Under the pieces are notes generated by a model that was not told where the DNA came from, did no database searches, and was given only the letters and a program-made list of their open reading frames with translations. From SKLM01 sp050049955 (GTDB taxonomy: Bacteria > Chloroflexota > Anaerolineae > B4-G1): a stretch of 8,167 nucleotides of DNA. Position 1 is the first letter of the stretch, and the number at the start of each line of letters is the position of its first letter. Location: NCBI GenBank assembly GCA_050049955.1, contig JASFVG010000207.1:1-8167 (forward strand), read 5' to 3'. Shown here piece by piece: positions 1-6,243 of the stretch. The position numbers and the translations under genes are program-made.

Positions 1-1
1 C

Positions 2-238
2 TATGACGAGTTCATCTGGGGGGCCTCCGTCGACGGCACCAGTTACGGCGGCTACGGCCGGAGTCAGAACACAGATGGGTGGATTGAGCGCTCACTCGAT
101 TTGACACAGGTCCCCATCCTCGGTGATGTCACGGGAGAGAGCCAGGTCTGGATCGCCTTCGTCTTCCAGAGCGACTACAGTAACCCCGTCGACTACTTCG
201 GCGCCTGGGTCGACAACGTCGTGCTCCAGGTGCGCTAA
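2..238 (+). CDS. C-terminal fragment of a probable secreted beta-sandwich (MAM/jelly-roll-like) protein
   Basis: An open frame enters from the left edge and ends at TAA 236-238, giving the last 78 residues of a larger protein; it has no start in the window. The fragment is rich in Gly, Asp, Ser, Tyr and Trp. It has the pattern DGWIERSLDLTQV, then a hydrophobic strand QVWIAFVFQSD, then GAWVDNVVLQV at the very end. A 'W...LDL..., F.F.SD..., GW/AW-VDNV-L' layout is typical of C-terminal beta-sandwich modules of extracellular proteins, such as immune-inhibitor-A-type peptidases and MAM-like domains. What the N-terminal part does, and whether this module binds carbohydrate or protein, cannot be told. 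Extracellular location is inferred from composition only. No basic or hydrophobic sorting tail follows the domain. Confidence 0.7.
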   Translation, partial: YDEFIWGASVDGTSYGGYGRSQNTDGWIERSLDLTQVPILGDVTGESQVWIAFVFQSDYSNPVDYFGAWVDNVVLQVR

Positions 239-275
239 CCGCCGTCGCTCTGGCATCTCCCCCCACACCGTCACG

Positions 276-466
276 TGTAGTAGCGACTTCAGCCCTTCGG
301 GACCGGAACCGCGCTCCAGCCACCTCTTGTTGAGGATTCCAACGCCTGGCTGCAGCACCCACGCTCGTTTGTAGTAGCAACTTCACTCGCTCCGGACGCG
401 CTCTCGGCAGCTGCGCCGACCATCGCCCGCGTGGAGTATCCAATGTAGTGACCACTTCAGCCGTTC
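276..466 (+). repeat. Three degenerate copies of a TGTAGTAGCGACTTCA-type intergenic element
   Basis: Three similar 23-base stretches lie in direct orientation at 276-298, 370-392 and 444-466. All begin TGTAGT, share ACTTCA at positions 11-16 and end in a pyrimidine-rich CYCTTC/TCGCTC/CCGTTC. Start-to-start spacings are 94 and 74 bases and the intervening DNA is not repeated. Copies 1 and 2 contain AGCGAC/AGCAAC-TTCA followed by a degraded complement, which suggests decay from a palindrome of the form AGCGAC-TTCA-GTCGCT. They could be REP-like elements, operator sites or transcript hairpins; the sequence does not decide. They fill the first half of the gap ahead of the methyltransferase operon. 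Confidence 0.6.
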
Positions 467-530
467 AATCCCGCAGTACCTTCGTAGGCACCACTCTCAC
501 CAAGGCCCCTCGTCCCCCACCTGAGGTCCT

Positions 531-559
531 TTGACAGCCCTGCACTTCGCACATACCAT
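531..559 (+). promoter_or_regulatory. Putative sigma70-type promoter of the methyltransferase-transporter operon
   Basis: A perfect -35 hexamer TTGACA (531-536) is followed after exactly 17 bases by TACCAT (554-559), which matches TATAAT at four of six positions including the key first two and last bases. Initiation near 566 would leave a leader of roughly 44 bases before the ATG at 610. No Shine-Dalgarno motif precedes that ATG. This is a sequence match only, and the host's sigma-factor preferences are unknown. Confidence 0.5.
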
Positions 560-609
560 GGCCGCACCGAATTCAGCCCGGGCCCCTTCACCAGATACGT
601 AGTCAAGCT

Positions 610-2094
610 ATGAAGACAACGCAATTCGAAGTGCTCAGCCGAGACGAGATCGAACGCATCCACACCGCCTCAATGGACGTCCTGGCCACCGTGGGCATCA
701 AAGTCGACTATGGAGCCGCCCGCGACCTCTTCCGCCAGGCCGGCGCCGAGGTCGATGACGAGGCCTGCTGCGTCCGCATCCCCGAGGACCTGGTCCGTCA
801 CGCCCTCGACAGTGCGCCGCCCCGATTCACCCTCTACGGCGCCGACCCCGACTTCCGCATGGAGATCGGTGGCGGCCAGTTGCACTTCGCTGGACTGGGC
901 ACCCCGACCGACATCATCGACACTGACACGGGCGAGCGGCGGCCCTCCACCCTCGCTGACGTGGTGCGCCACATCCAACTCATCAACGGCTGTCGCCACA
1001 TCCACAACTGTCAGATGGACGTCTGGCCCAACGACATCCCCATCACCACCATCCACGCCGAGGCGATCTGGGCCTGGGCGCACCATAGTCGCAAGCCCTT
1101 CGGCATGGGGTGCTACGGCTACCTGCCCACCCTCGACATGATGCGCATGATGGCCATCGCCGTCGGGGGCAGAGAGGATCTCCGCCGCCGACCGCGCTTC
1201 TTCGCCATCTGTTCCGTCGGCAGCCCTCTGCAGATGCTCCAGATGCAGGCTGAGGGGTTGCTGATCTGTGCCGACTACGGCCAGCCTCTGGCCATGTCTC
1301 CGGAGGCTATCGCTGGCGCCACCGCGCCCGTCACGCTGGCCGGACTGCTGGCCCAGCAGAACGCCAACATCCTGGCCCACATCACCCTGGCCCAGATCTT
1401 CCGTCCGGGCACGCCCGTGCTCTACGGGACTGTCTCCACCATTGCCAACATGCGGCTGGGTACCGTGGCCCTGGGCGCTGTCGAGACCGGCCTCGTCACC
1501 GCCGCCGCGGCTCAGCTCGCCCGCCACTATGGCCTGCCGTGCCGCGGCGTGGGCGGCACCACTGAATCGAAGTCCATCGACGTACAGGCTGGCTTCGAGC
1601 GCGCCGCTACCTTGCTCCAGGCAGTCCTGGCCGGCGTCGACTACATCACCTGCGGCGGGACCCTCGACAGCACGATGCTGGAGAGCGAGCCGCTCCTAGT
1701 ACTCGACGATGAGCTGTGCGGTGCAGCGCTCCGCGTCGGTCGCGGTATCGAGGTCGACCAAGACACCTTGGCCCTCGACGCGATCAAGGAGATCGGCTTC
1801 TGCGGTCACTATCTCGACCACGAGCAGACAGCGAGCCGGTTCCGCAGCGAGCACTTCATCCCAGACCTGCTGCCGCGCGAGCCCTATGACACCTGGCAGC
1901 TCGCTGGTGCCCGGTCGGCCGTCGACCTAGCGCGAGAGCGCGTCCGCGCGATGCTCGACAGCCATGAGCCCCGCGAAGTCGACTCGGCCGTGGAGCAGGA
2001 GCTCGATGACTACCGCCGCAAGGTTGCCGCGCGGCCTATGGAGGAGTTCTACGCCTACGAGGATGAGGAGATGCAGGATCTGAGCACGCTGTAG
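610..2094 (+). CDS. MttB-superfamily (trimethylamine methyltransferase family, COG5598) protein without pyrrolysine
   Basis: This 494-residue protein matches the length of the MttB superfamily, TIM-barrel enzymes that move a methyl group from methylated amines to a cob(I)alamin-bearing corrinoid protein in the cytoplasm. Family-like segments are the N-terminal 'ERIHTASMDVLATVGIKV' (15-32), AGLGTPTDIID (94-104), the Gly-rich core GVGGTTESKSIDVQAG (313-328) and a C-terminal EPYDTWQLAG (424-433). Methanogen MttB reads an internal amber as pyrrolysine around residue 334. Here the frame is open throughout, so this belongs with the non-Pyl homologues, of which MtgB (glycine betaine), MtpB (proline betaine) and MtcB (carnitine) are known. 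Its substrate cannot be named. No corrinoid protein, MtgA-type methyltransferase or reactivase is in the window. No RBS is visible before ATG 610, but the N-terminus there looks complete. It ends in TAG, nine bases before the transporter start and in the same frame. Confidence 0.9.
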   Translation: MKTTQFEVLSRDEIERIHTASMDVLATVGIKVDYGAARDLFRQAGAEVDDEACCVRIPEDLVRHALDSAPPRFTLYGADPDFRMEIGGGQLHFAGLGTPTDIIDTDTGERRPSTLADVVRHIQLINGCRHIHNCQMDVWPNDIPITTIHAEAIWAWAHHSRKPFGMGCYGYLPTLDMMRMMAIAVGGREDLRRRPRFFAICSVGSPLQMLQMQAEGLLICADYGQPLAMSPEAIAGATAPVTLAGLLAQQNANILAHITLAQIFRPGTPVLYGTVSTIANMRLGTVALGAVETGLVTAAAAQLARHYGLPCRGVGGTTESKSIDVQAGFERAATLLQAVLAGVDYITCGGTLDSTMLESEPLLVLDDELCGAALRVGRGIEVDQDTLALDAIKEIGFCGHYLDHEQTASRFRSEHFIPDLLPREPYDTWQLAGARSAVDLARERVRAMLDSHEPREVDSAVEQELDDYRRKVAARPMEEFYAYEDEEMQDLSTL

Positions 2095-2103
2095 CTTCCC
2101 CAG

Positions 2104-3489
2104 ATGACAAGGACGAACACAAGCGTTGCGGGCAACAGAGCCAGGCTTCCTCTGCGCCTCAAGTTGCTCTTCAGCACTGGAGACCTCAGCACCAGCATTC
2201 CGCTGGCCATCCTGATGTTCTTCCAGCTCTACTTCCTCACGGACGTGGCCGGGCTGCGGCCCGACTTCGCCGGCTGGGCCGTGGGACTGGGCAAGATATG
2301 GGACGCCGTGAACGACCCCCTGTTCGGTCTGTTCTCCGACCGCATTCGCAGTCGCTGGGGGCGCCGCCGGGTGCTGCTGCTCTTCGGTGCCGTGCCTCTG
2401 GGTCTCTCATTTATGCTTATGTGGCTGGTCCCGCCCCTGAGTCCCCTGGCGCTCACAGCCTACTACACAGTGACCTTCATCCTCTTCGACACGGCCTTCA
2501 CCTTCGTCCACGTCGGCTACAACGCCCTCACGCCCGAGCTAACCACCGACTACGACGAGCGGAGCTCGCTCAACGGTTTCAGGATGGTCTTCTCCATCTC
2601 GGGTACCCTCGGCGCCATCATCCTGGCCACCGTTCTCGGTTGGACCATCACGGACAAGCAGCTGCTCTTCGCCGTGGTGGGTGCGGGACTGGGGCTGGTC
2701 TCCATTCTGCCGCCCCTGATCGTCTTTCGCGTCACGGAGGAACGGCCCGCAGAGGAGCGCCCTGCTCCCCTGCCGGTCCGCCAGGCGCTGCGGGCCACCC
2801 TGGCGAACCGACCCTTCCGGATGGTCATGGGACTCTACCTGCTCAGCTGGACCACAGCCAGCATCCTGGCCGCGGTCCTGGTCTACTTCGCCAACTACCA
2901 CCTGCGCGTCCCCGACCAGGCCAACTACTTCGTGCTCATCGCGGAGGGCGCGGCGATCGTCTTCATCCCTCTCTGGGTCTGGGTCGCCCGCCGACTCGAC
3001 AAGCGTCGCGCCTTCATCCTCGGGACTGCCACCTGGATCGTTGTGCTGCTGGGAATCGCCTCCCTGCGCGCTGACCAGGTGACCCTAGCCTACGTGCTGG
3101 CAGCGCTGTCCGGCTCCGGCATCGCGACCGCCTACGTCATCCCGTGGGCCATGGTCCCGGACATTATCGAGGTCGATCAGTTGCAGACGGGGCGTCGACG
3201 GGAGGGCTCCTACTACGCCTTCGCCTCCTTCTTCCAGAAGCTCGGCACCGGCGCCGCCATTTGGGCAATGGGGCAGCTTCTGGCCTTCACAGGCTACGTC
3301 ACTCCTTCGGTGACAGGGCCTCTGCCCACCCAGCCCCAGCAAGCGGTTCAGGCCATCCGCGCCTTCGCCGGCCCCGTGCCGGCCGCGTTACTCGTGCTGG
3401 CCATCGTTTTCGCCTGGCGCTACCCCATCACGCGCGAGAGTCACCGGGCAACGTGTGAGGCATTGGGGAGTGACTGGGAAGGACAGTGA
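2104..3489 (+). CDS. GPH-family (MelB-like) MFS cation symporter
   Basis: This 461-residue inner-membrane protein has about 12 hydrophobic segments, with a basic/acidic central loop near 211-236. All three glycoside-pentoside-hexuronide:cation symporter signatures are visible. The first is DAVNDPLFGLFSDR with SRWGRRR (67-89), whose Asp67 and Asp71 have the spacing of MelB's cation-site Asp55/Asp59. The second is ALTPELTTDYDERSSLNGFR (141-160). The third is PDIIEVDQLQTGRRREGSYY (352-371) followed by FFQKLG. GPH carriers usually take up sugars, glycosides or glucuronides with Na+ or H+, but the substrate here is unknown. The gene sits 9 bases after the methyltransferase stop with no RBS of its own, so translation is probably coupled to it. 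Pairing with an MttB homologue suggests the carrier imports the methylated substrate or a conjugate of it; that is inference. Confidence 0.92.
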   Translation: MTRTNTSVAGNRARLPLRLKLLFSTGDLSTSIPLAILMFFQLYFLTDVAGLRPDFAGWAVGLGKIWDAVNDPLFGLFSDRIRSRWGRRRVLLLFGAVPLGLSFMLMWLVPPLSPLALTAYYTVTFILFDTAFTFVHVGYNALTPELTTDYDERSSLNGFRMVFSISGTLGAIILATVLGWTITDKQLLFAVVGAGLGLVSILPPLIVFRVTEERPAEERPAPLPVRQALRATLANRPFRMVMGLYLLSWTTASILAAVLVYFANYHLRVPDQANYFVLIAEGAAIVFIPLWVWVARRLDKRRAFILGTATWIVVLLGIASLRADQVTLAYVLAALSGSGIATAYVIPWAMVPDIIEVDQLQTGRRREGSYYAFASFFQKLGTGAAIWAMGQLLAFTGYVTPSVTGPLPTQPQQAVQAIRAFAGPVPAALLVLAIVFAWRYPITRESHRATCEALGSDWEGQ

Positions 3490-3499
3490 GAGGCGCACT

Positions 3500-3518
3500 G
3501 GCTGCGGCAGACGCGGCC
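3500..3518 (+). terminator. Possible terminator hairpin after the transporter gene
   Basis: A stem of seven pairs (3500-3506 with 3512-3518, one T-G wobble) encloses the loop GCAGA and begins 11 bases after the transporter stop. No T-run follows, so it is at best a weak or factor-assisted terminator. Position and GC-rich stem are the only support. Confidence 0.3.
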
Positions 3519-3552
3519 CACTGTGGCACGCAGTCCTACTCACGTCCTTTGT

Positions 3553-3581
3553 TCGACATCCTGGACACAGCATGGTACTGT
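3553..3581 (+). promoter_or_regulatory. Putative extended -10 promoter for the VOC/PLP-enzyme pair
   Basis: TCGACA (3553-3558, five of six to TTGACA) lies 17 bases ahead of TACTGT (3576-3581, three of six to TATAAT). A TG dinucleotide one base upstream of that hexamer (3573-3574) gives an extended -10. It lies after the hairpin at 3500-3518 and about 65 bases before the GTG start at 3646, which suits a new transcription unit. The -10 match is modest. Confidence 0.35.
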
Positions 3582-3645
3582 CTGTCCGTGCGTCAAGCCT
3601 GGGCTCGCCAGGCCTGTCCGAACCCCGTGGAAAGGAGGTCCTGCC

Positions 3646-4035
3646 GTGAAACACACCATCGTGCACTTCGATATTCCCGCCGACGATTTCAAGCGGGCCA
3701 AGGCCTTCCACAGCAACCTGTTCGGTTGGGAGTTCGCCGCCCCGCCTGGATTCCCGCACTATTGGATGTTCTTGACTGGAGATCCAGAGGCTAACGCCGG
3801 AGGGGTGCTGATGGCCCGCGAGTCACCAGAACAGGTGGACCTGGTCGATTACTTTGGCGTCGAGTCGGTCGAAGACACCGTCGCCAAGGTCGTCGAACTT
3901 GGCGGACGGGTCGTCGTGCCCAAGCAGGCAGTGCCCGGAATTGGCTGGATGGCCCACTTCTCGACCCCGAAGGGAACCTGTTTGCCGTCTGGCAGGGCGA
4001 CGAAGCGACTTCCTGAGGCCTCCAACCGCGGCTAG
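3646..4035 (+). CDS. VOC (glyoxalase/bleomycin-resistance-like, COG3324-type) protein, apparently frameshifted near its 3' end
   Basis: The start is GTG 3646, set by AAAGGAGG (3631-3638) 7 bases upstream; an ATG at 3523 in the same frame adds 41 residues unlike the family and has no RBS. From the GTG the protein reads MKHTIVHFDIPADDFKRA... with FHSNLFGWEF at 21-30 and GIGWMAHF at 98-105, the usual layout of small one-domain vicinal-oxygen-chelate proteins (about 120 residues). His7 is a likely metal ligand. After codon 105 the frame as read turns into an unrelated tail (STPKGTCLPSG...) ending at TAG 4035. Moving back one base from 3963 gives the expected final strand DPEGNLFAVWQ, then GDEATS and TGA 4014-4016, for a 123-residue protein. 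A one-base loss near 3961-3963, real or from sequencing, explains this. As read, the strand with the second likely metal-ligand Glu (DPEGN) is lost. The substrate is unknown. The PLP-enzyme gene follows on the same strand. Confidence 0.75.
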   Translation: MKHTIVHFDIPADDFKRAKAFHSNLFGWEFAAPPGFPHYWMFLTGDPEANAGGVLMARESPEQVDLVDYFGVESVEDTVAKVVELGGRVVVPKQAVPGIGWMAHFSTPKGTCLPSGRATKRLPEASNRG

Positions 4036-4064
4036 GCCGCGCCACGGCCCATAGGCTCTGGCGA

Positions 4065-4073
4065 AAGGGAGGT
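4065..4073 (+). promoter_or_regulatory. Strong ribosome binding site of the PLP enzyme
   Basis: AAGGGAGGT, with its GGAGG core at 4068-4072, lies six bases before the ATG at 4079 and fixes that start. It contrasts with the lack of any such motif before the methyltransferase and transporter genes. Confidence 0.7.
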
Positions 4074-4078
4074 GCACG

Positions 4079-5338
4079 ATGCCATCCAACTACGCCCTCG
4101 AGACCCTTTGCATCCACGGCGGCGAGGAGCCCGATCCCCAAACGGGTGCCCTGCGCGCCCCGATCCACATGGCGACTTCCTTCAAGCTGCCGGACTTCGG
4201 CCCGAAGCTGTTCGATGCGCTGATGATGGAGTCGGAGCGGCCACCGCACGCATACACGCGCTGGAGCAACCCCACCCTGCGGGCGCTGGAGGACCGGCTA
4301 GCCGCTCTGGAGGGCGCTGAGGCAGCGTTGGCAACGGCCAGCGGCATGGCCGCCGTCGCATCTCTGCTGTTCACGTTCCTCAGCAGTGGCAACCACGTGG
4401 TCGCGAGCGAGGTCTGCTACGCCGGAAGCGTGGAACTCATCGGCGAACACCTGCCGCGCTTCGGCATCGATGTCACCCTGGTGGACACCAGCGATGTCGA
4501 CGCAGTGCGAGCAGCCCTCCGCCCGGAGACGAAGCTCCTGTACGTCGAGACCCCCGCGAACCCGATCCTGCGCATCGCCGACATGGCTGCGCTGGCCGAC
4601 GTGGCTGACGCGGCGGGAGCCCTACTGGTCGTCGACTCCACCTTCGCCGGTCCTGTGCTGCAGCGGCCCCTCGATCTGGGCGCCGACTACGTGGTACACA
4701 GCCTGACCAAGGTCCTCAACGGCCATGGTGACGCCGTCGGCGGCGTCGTACTCGGGCCGCGAGAGGGTATCCGCCGCATCCGGCAGGATATGCTGGTGCA
4801 CTTGGGCGGCGCAATGAGCCCCTTCAACGCCTGGCTCATCATGCGTGGCCTTTCCACGCTGCCCCTGCGGATGGAGCGGCACGGCCAGAACGCGATGGAG
4901 ATAGCCCGCTTCTTGGAGGACCACCCTAGGGTGAGCCGGGTGGTCTATCCAGGCCTGGAGAGTCACCCTCACCACGCGCTCGCACGGAGGCAGATGACCG
5001 GCTTTGGCGGGATGTTGACCTTCCAGCTCAAGGGAGGGTTGGGGGCGGCCGTCTCGCTGTCTGAGAGGGTGCGAATCTTCAAGTACGCCACGTCGCTGGG
5101 CCACGCCCACAGCCTGCTCTTCTACTACCCCACCGACCTCTACATCGACCGGGCATCGTATCTGACCACGGATCAGAAGCGCCGCATCCGCGAGTGGATG
5201 GGCGACGGCATCGTGCGGGCGAGCGTCGGGCTGGAGAACGTGCAGGACCTGATCAACGACCTTGATCAGGCCTTGCGTGGACGCACGTGGAAGGGAAGAA
5301 TCGCGCCGACGGCCTACCGGCTGCTGAAGGACCGGTAG
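4079..5338 (+). CDS. Cys/Met metabolism PLP-dependent enzyme (cystathionine gamma-synthase / methionine gamma-lyase family), atypical subgroup
   Basis: This 419-residue fold-type I PLP enzyme of the trans-sulfuration family is cytosolic and probably tetrameric. Visible residues, compared with methionine gamma-lyase (MGL): Y60-x-R62 (cofactor phosphate, from the neighbouring subunit), SGM (88-90), Y114 (stacks on PLP), VVDSTFA with D186 (pyridine N), SLTK with the Schiff-base Lys211, S339 in TSLG, and Arg380 in VRASVGLE (substrate carboxylate). Two specificity positions differ. Gly116 replaces the Cys typical of MGL, and His344 (GHAHSLL) occupies the place where the family usually has Glu in 'ESL'. 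The usual HPASMTH motif is replaced by FYYPTDLYIDRASYL (348-362). The C-terminus is extended past the usual helix. The start follows a GGAGG six bases upstream. Whether it is a lyase or synthase, and its substrate, cannot be assigned; a 'cystathionine gamma-synthase' label would be generic. The VOC gene lies just upstream and may be co-transcribed. Confidence 0.9.
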   Translation: MPSNYALETLCIHGGEEPDPQTGALRAPIHMATSFKLPDFGPKLFDALMMESERPPHAYTRWSNPTLRALEDRLAALEGAEAALATASGMAAVASLLFTFLSSGNHVVASEVCYAGSVELIGEHLPRFGIDVTLVDTSDVDAVRAALRPETKLLYVETPANPILRIADMAALADVADAAGALLVVDSTFAGPVLQRPLDLGADYVVHSLTKVLNGHGDAVGGVVLGPREGIRRIRQDMLVHLGGAMSPFNAWLIMRGLSTLPLRMERHGQNAMEIARFLEDHPRVSRVVYPGLESHPHHALARRQMTGFGGMLTFQLKGGLGAAVSLSERVRIFKYATSLGHAHSLLFYYPTDLYIDRASYLTTDQKRRIREWMGDGIVRASVGLENVQDLINDLDQALRGRTWKGRIAPTAYRLLKDR

Positions 5339-5387
5339 GACCCGCCACGAAGCTCCTGTGGGCAGCCCAGCTATGCCGGGGGTCAAA

Positions 5388-5402
5388 GTCGGTCTAGCCG
5401 AC
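5388..5402. terminator. Weak inverted repeat between convergent genes
   Basis: GTCGG (5388-5392) and CCGAC (5398-5402) form a perfect 5-bp stem with loop TCTAG, about 50 bases from both the PLP-enzyme stop and the ATPase stop. Its symmetry could serve either direction, but the stem is short and there is no T-run. It is the only candidate terminator I see in this 111-base convergent gap. Confidence 0.22.
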
Positions 5403-5449
5403 GGTTGGTCGCGATCGCCAGCGCCCCCCATCTCTGTGCCGGCAAGGCC

Positions 5450-6058
5450 TCACACCAACCCCTGCTCGGACAGCCTGTCAAGCAGAAAAGCCACACGCTC
5501 CTCGGGCGGCAGTGCCGGCACGCGCAGGACATCGTAGCCGAGGGCGGTGTAGTCGCGCGCCAGCCACCTATCGAGAAGGCCTACGTAGACATCATCTTCC
5601 AGCCTGGTGCCGTCAACCTCGAAAGGCAGTGGGTCTAGGATGGCGACCGAGGCATAGCGGTGGCAATGACACGTTGCCAAGACCTGGTTCGGGTCGCATC
5701 CCACGATCCGGAAGAACGTCAGGGTATCGGGTAGGGCTCGGTCGAGAAACGCAACGTCATTCGGCCGCAGCGCTCGTTCGGCCCGCATCTGCAGGTCCAG
5801 GATCCCGCGCTGGGTGGCCTCGCTTGTGAAGATCTCCTCCTGCGGACGCCCTCTGGCCAGCTCTCTCTCAATGTAGGGCCGTGCGGTCTCGGAAACCGTC
5901 ACATACCCTCGTTCGGCCATCATGTTGATAAGCGTCGTCTTGCCGCAAGAGGCCGCTCCCGTTATGACGTGCCAGTTCGTCTGCACCGTCTTGGAAGTCG
6001 ATAGCACCGCTGGGTCGAGGGGTGTGTCGTCGAACCCGCGTGGACCGTGCTCACCCAT
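5450..6058 (-). CDS. AAA_28-type P-loop ATPase/kinase
   Basis: This 202-residue soluble protein has a Walker A motif GAASCGKT at 34-41, right after the strand WHVIT, preceded by about 28 residues of unordered-looking N-terminus. Then come GYVTVSETARPYIERELARG (51-70) and VAFLDRALPDTLTFF (102-116), where LDR-x-LPD fills the Walker B region. This order (GxxxxGKT, GY...E.AR.YI, F/LDRGLPD) is characteristic of the AAA_28 group related to the NadR kinase domain; members are mostly uncharacterised NTPases or small-molecule kinases. The start is ATG 6058, with AAGGAG (6065-6070, minus strand) six bases upstream. It is last of four co-directional genes and 185 bases beyond the SRPBCC stop, with a strong hairpin in that gap, so it may have separate control. 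The phosphate acceptor is unknown. Confidence 0.85.
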   Translation of the reverse strand: MGEHGPRGFDDTPLDPAVLSTSKTVQTNWHVITGAASCGKTTLINMMAERGYVTVSETARPYIERELARGRPQEEIFTSEATQRGILDLQMRAERALRPNDVAFLDRALPDTLTFFRIVGCDPNQVLATCHCHRYASVAILDPLPFEVDGTRLEDDVYVGLLDRWLARDYTALGYDVLRVPALPPEERVAFLLDRLSEQGLV

Positions 6059-6093
6059 CCGATTCTCCTTTGTCCCACCTGCATGGGCGACCT

Positions 6094-6129
6094 GACCCCT
6101 CGGTCGGGTCCGCCCACACGGGCGGGCCC
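6094..6129 (-). promoter_or_regulatory. Strong GC hairpin with a competing alternative stem upstream of the ATPase gene
   Basis: Bases 6106-6115 pair with 6120-6129 (ten pairs, one G-T wobble) around a four-base loop. The arm part 6106-6110 (GGGTC) can instead pair with GACCC at 6094-6098, so the two stems exclude each other. In the minus-strand transcript the big hairpin ends 47 bases before the ATG at 6058 and just ahead of the RBS. No T-run follows. It may be a terminator for the SRPBCC transcript, an attenuator, or only a GC-rich inverted repeat. Confidence 0.4.
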
Positions 6130-6243
6130 CACCAACCTAGGCCGGCGTGTCTCCCAGACCACCCTCGGCGACTACCCAGAACCCGCTTCACGGTACCACC
6201 CTCTCTTCGATGTTCCGAGCTATCCTGTTCGATACCAGCACCG

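Noticed and set aside
276..466. CRISPR array
   Set aside because: Only three copies, which differ from each other at several positions, with unequal intervals of 94 and 74 bases and no cas genes.
670..1527. Long antisense open frame (285 codons) opposite the methyltransferase gene
   Set aside because: Its Gly/Asp/Val/His-rich sequence is the mirror of GC-biased codons in the sense gene. It has no RBS and no recognisable domain, whereas the sense frame is a clear family member.
610..2094. Pyrrolysine-containing MttB
   Set aside because: The frame has no internal TAG; the only TAG is the terminal codon, far past the family's Pyl position.
3523..3645. N-terminal extension of the VOC protein from ATG 3523
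   Set aside because: The 41 residues are unlike the family, overlap the putative promoter, and lack an RBS, while GTG 3646 has AAAGGAGG at ideal distance and begins the conserved domain.
5411..5418. GCGATCGC octamer resembling the cyanobacterial HIP1 repeat
   Set aside because: I noticed only this one copy and no other cyanobacterial trait; one GC-rich palindrome is expected by chance.
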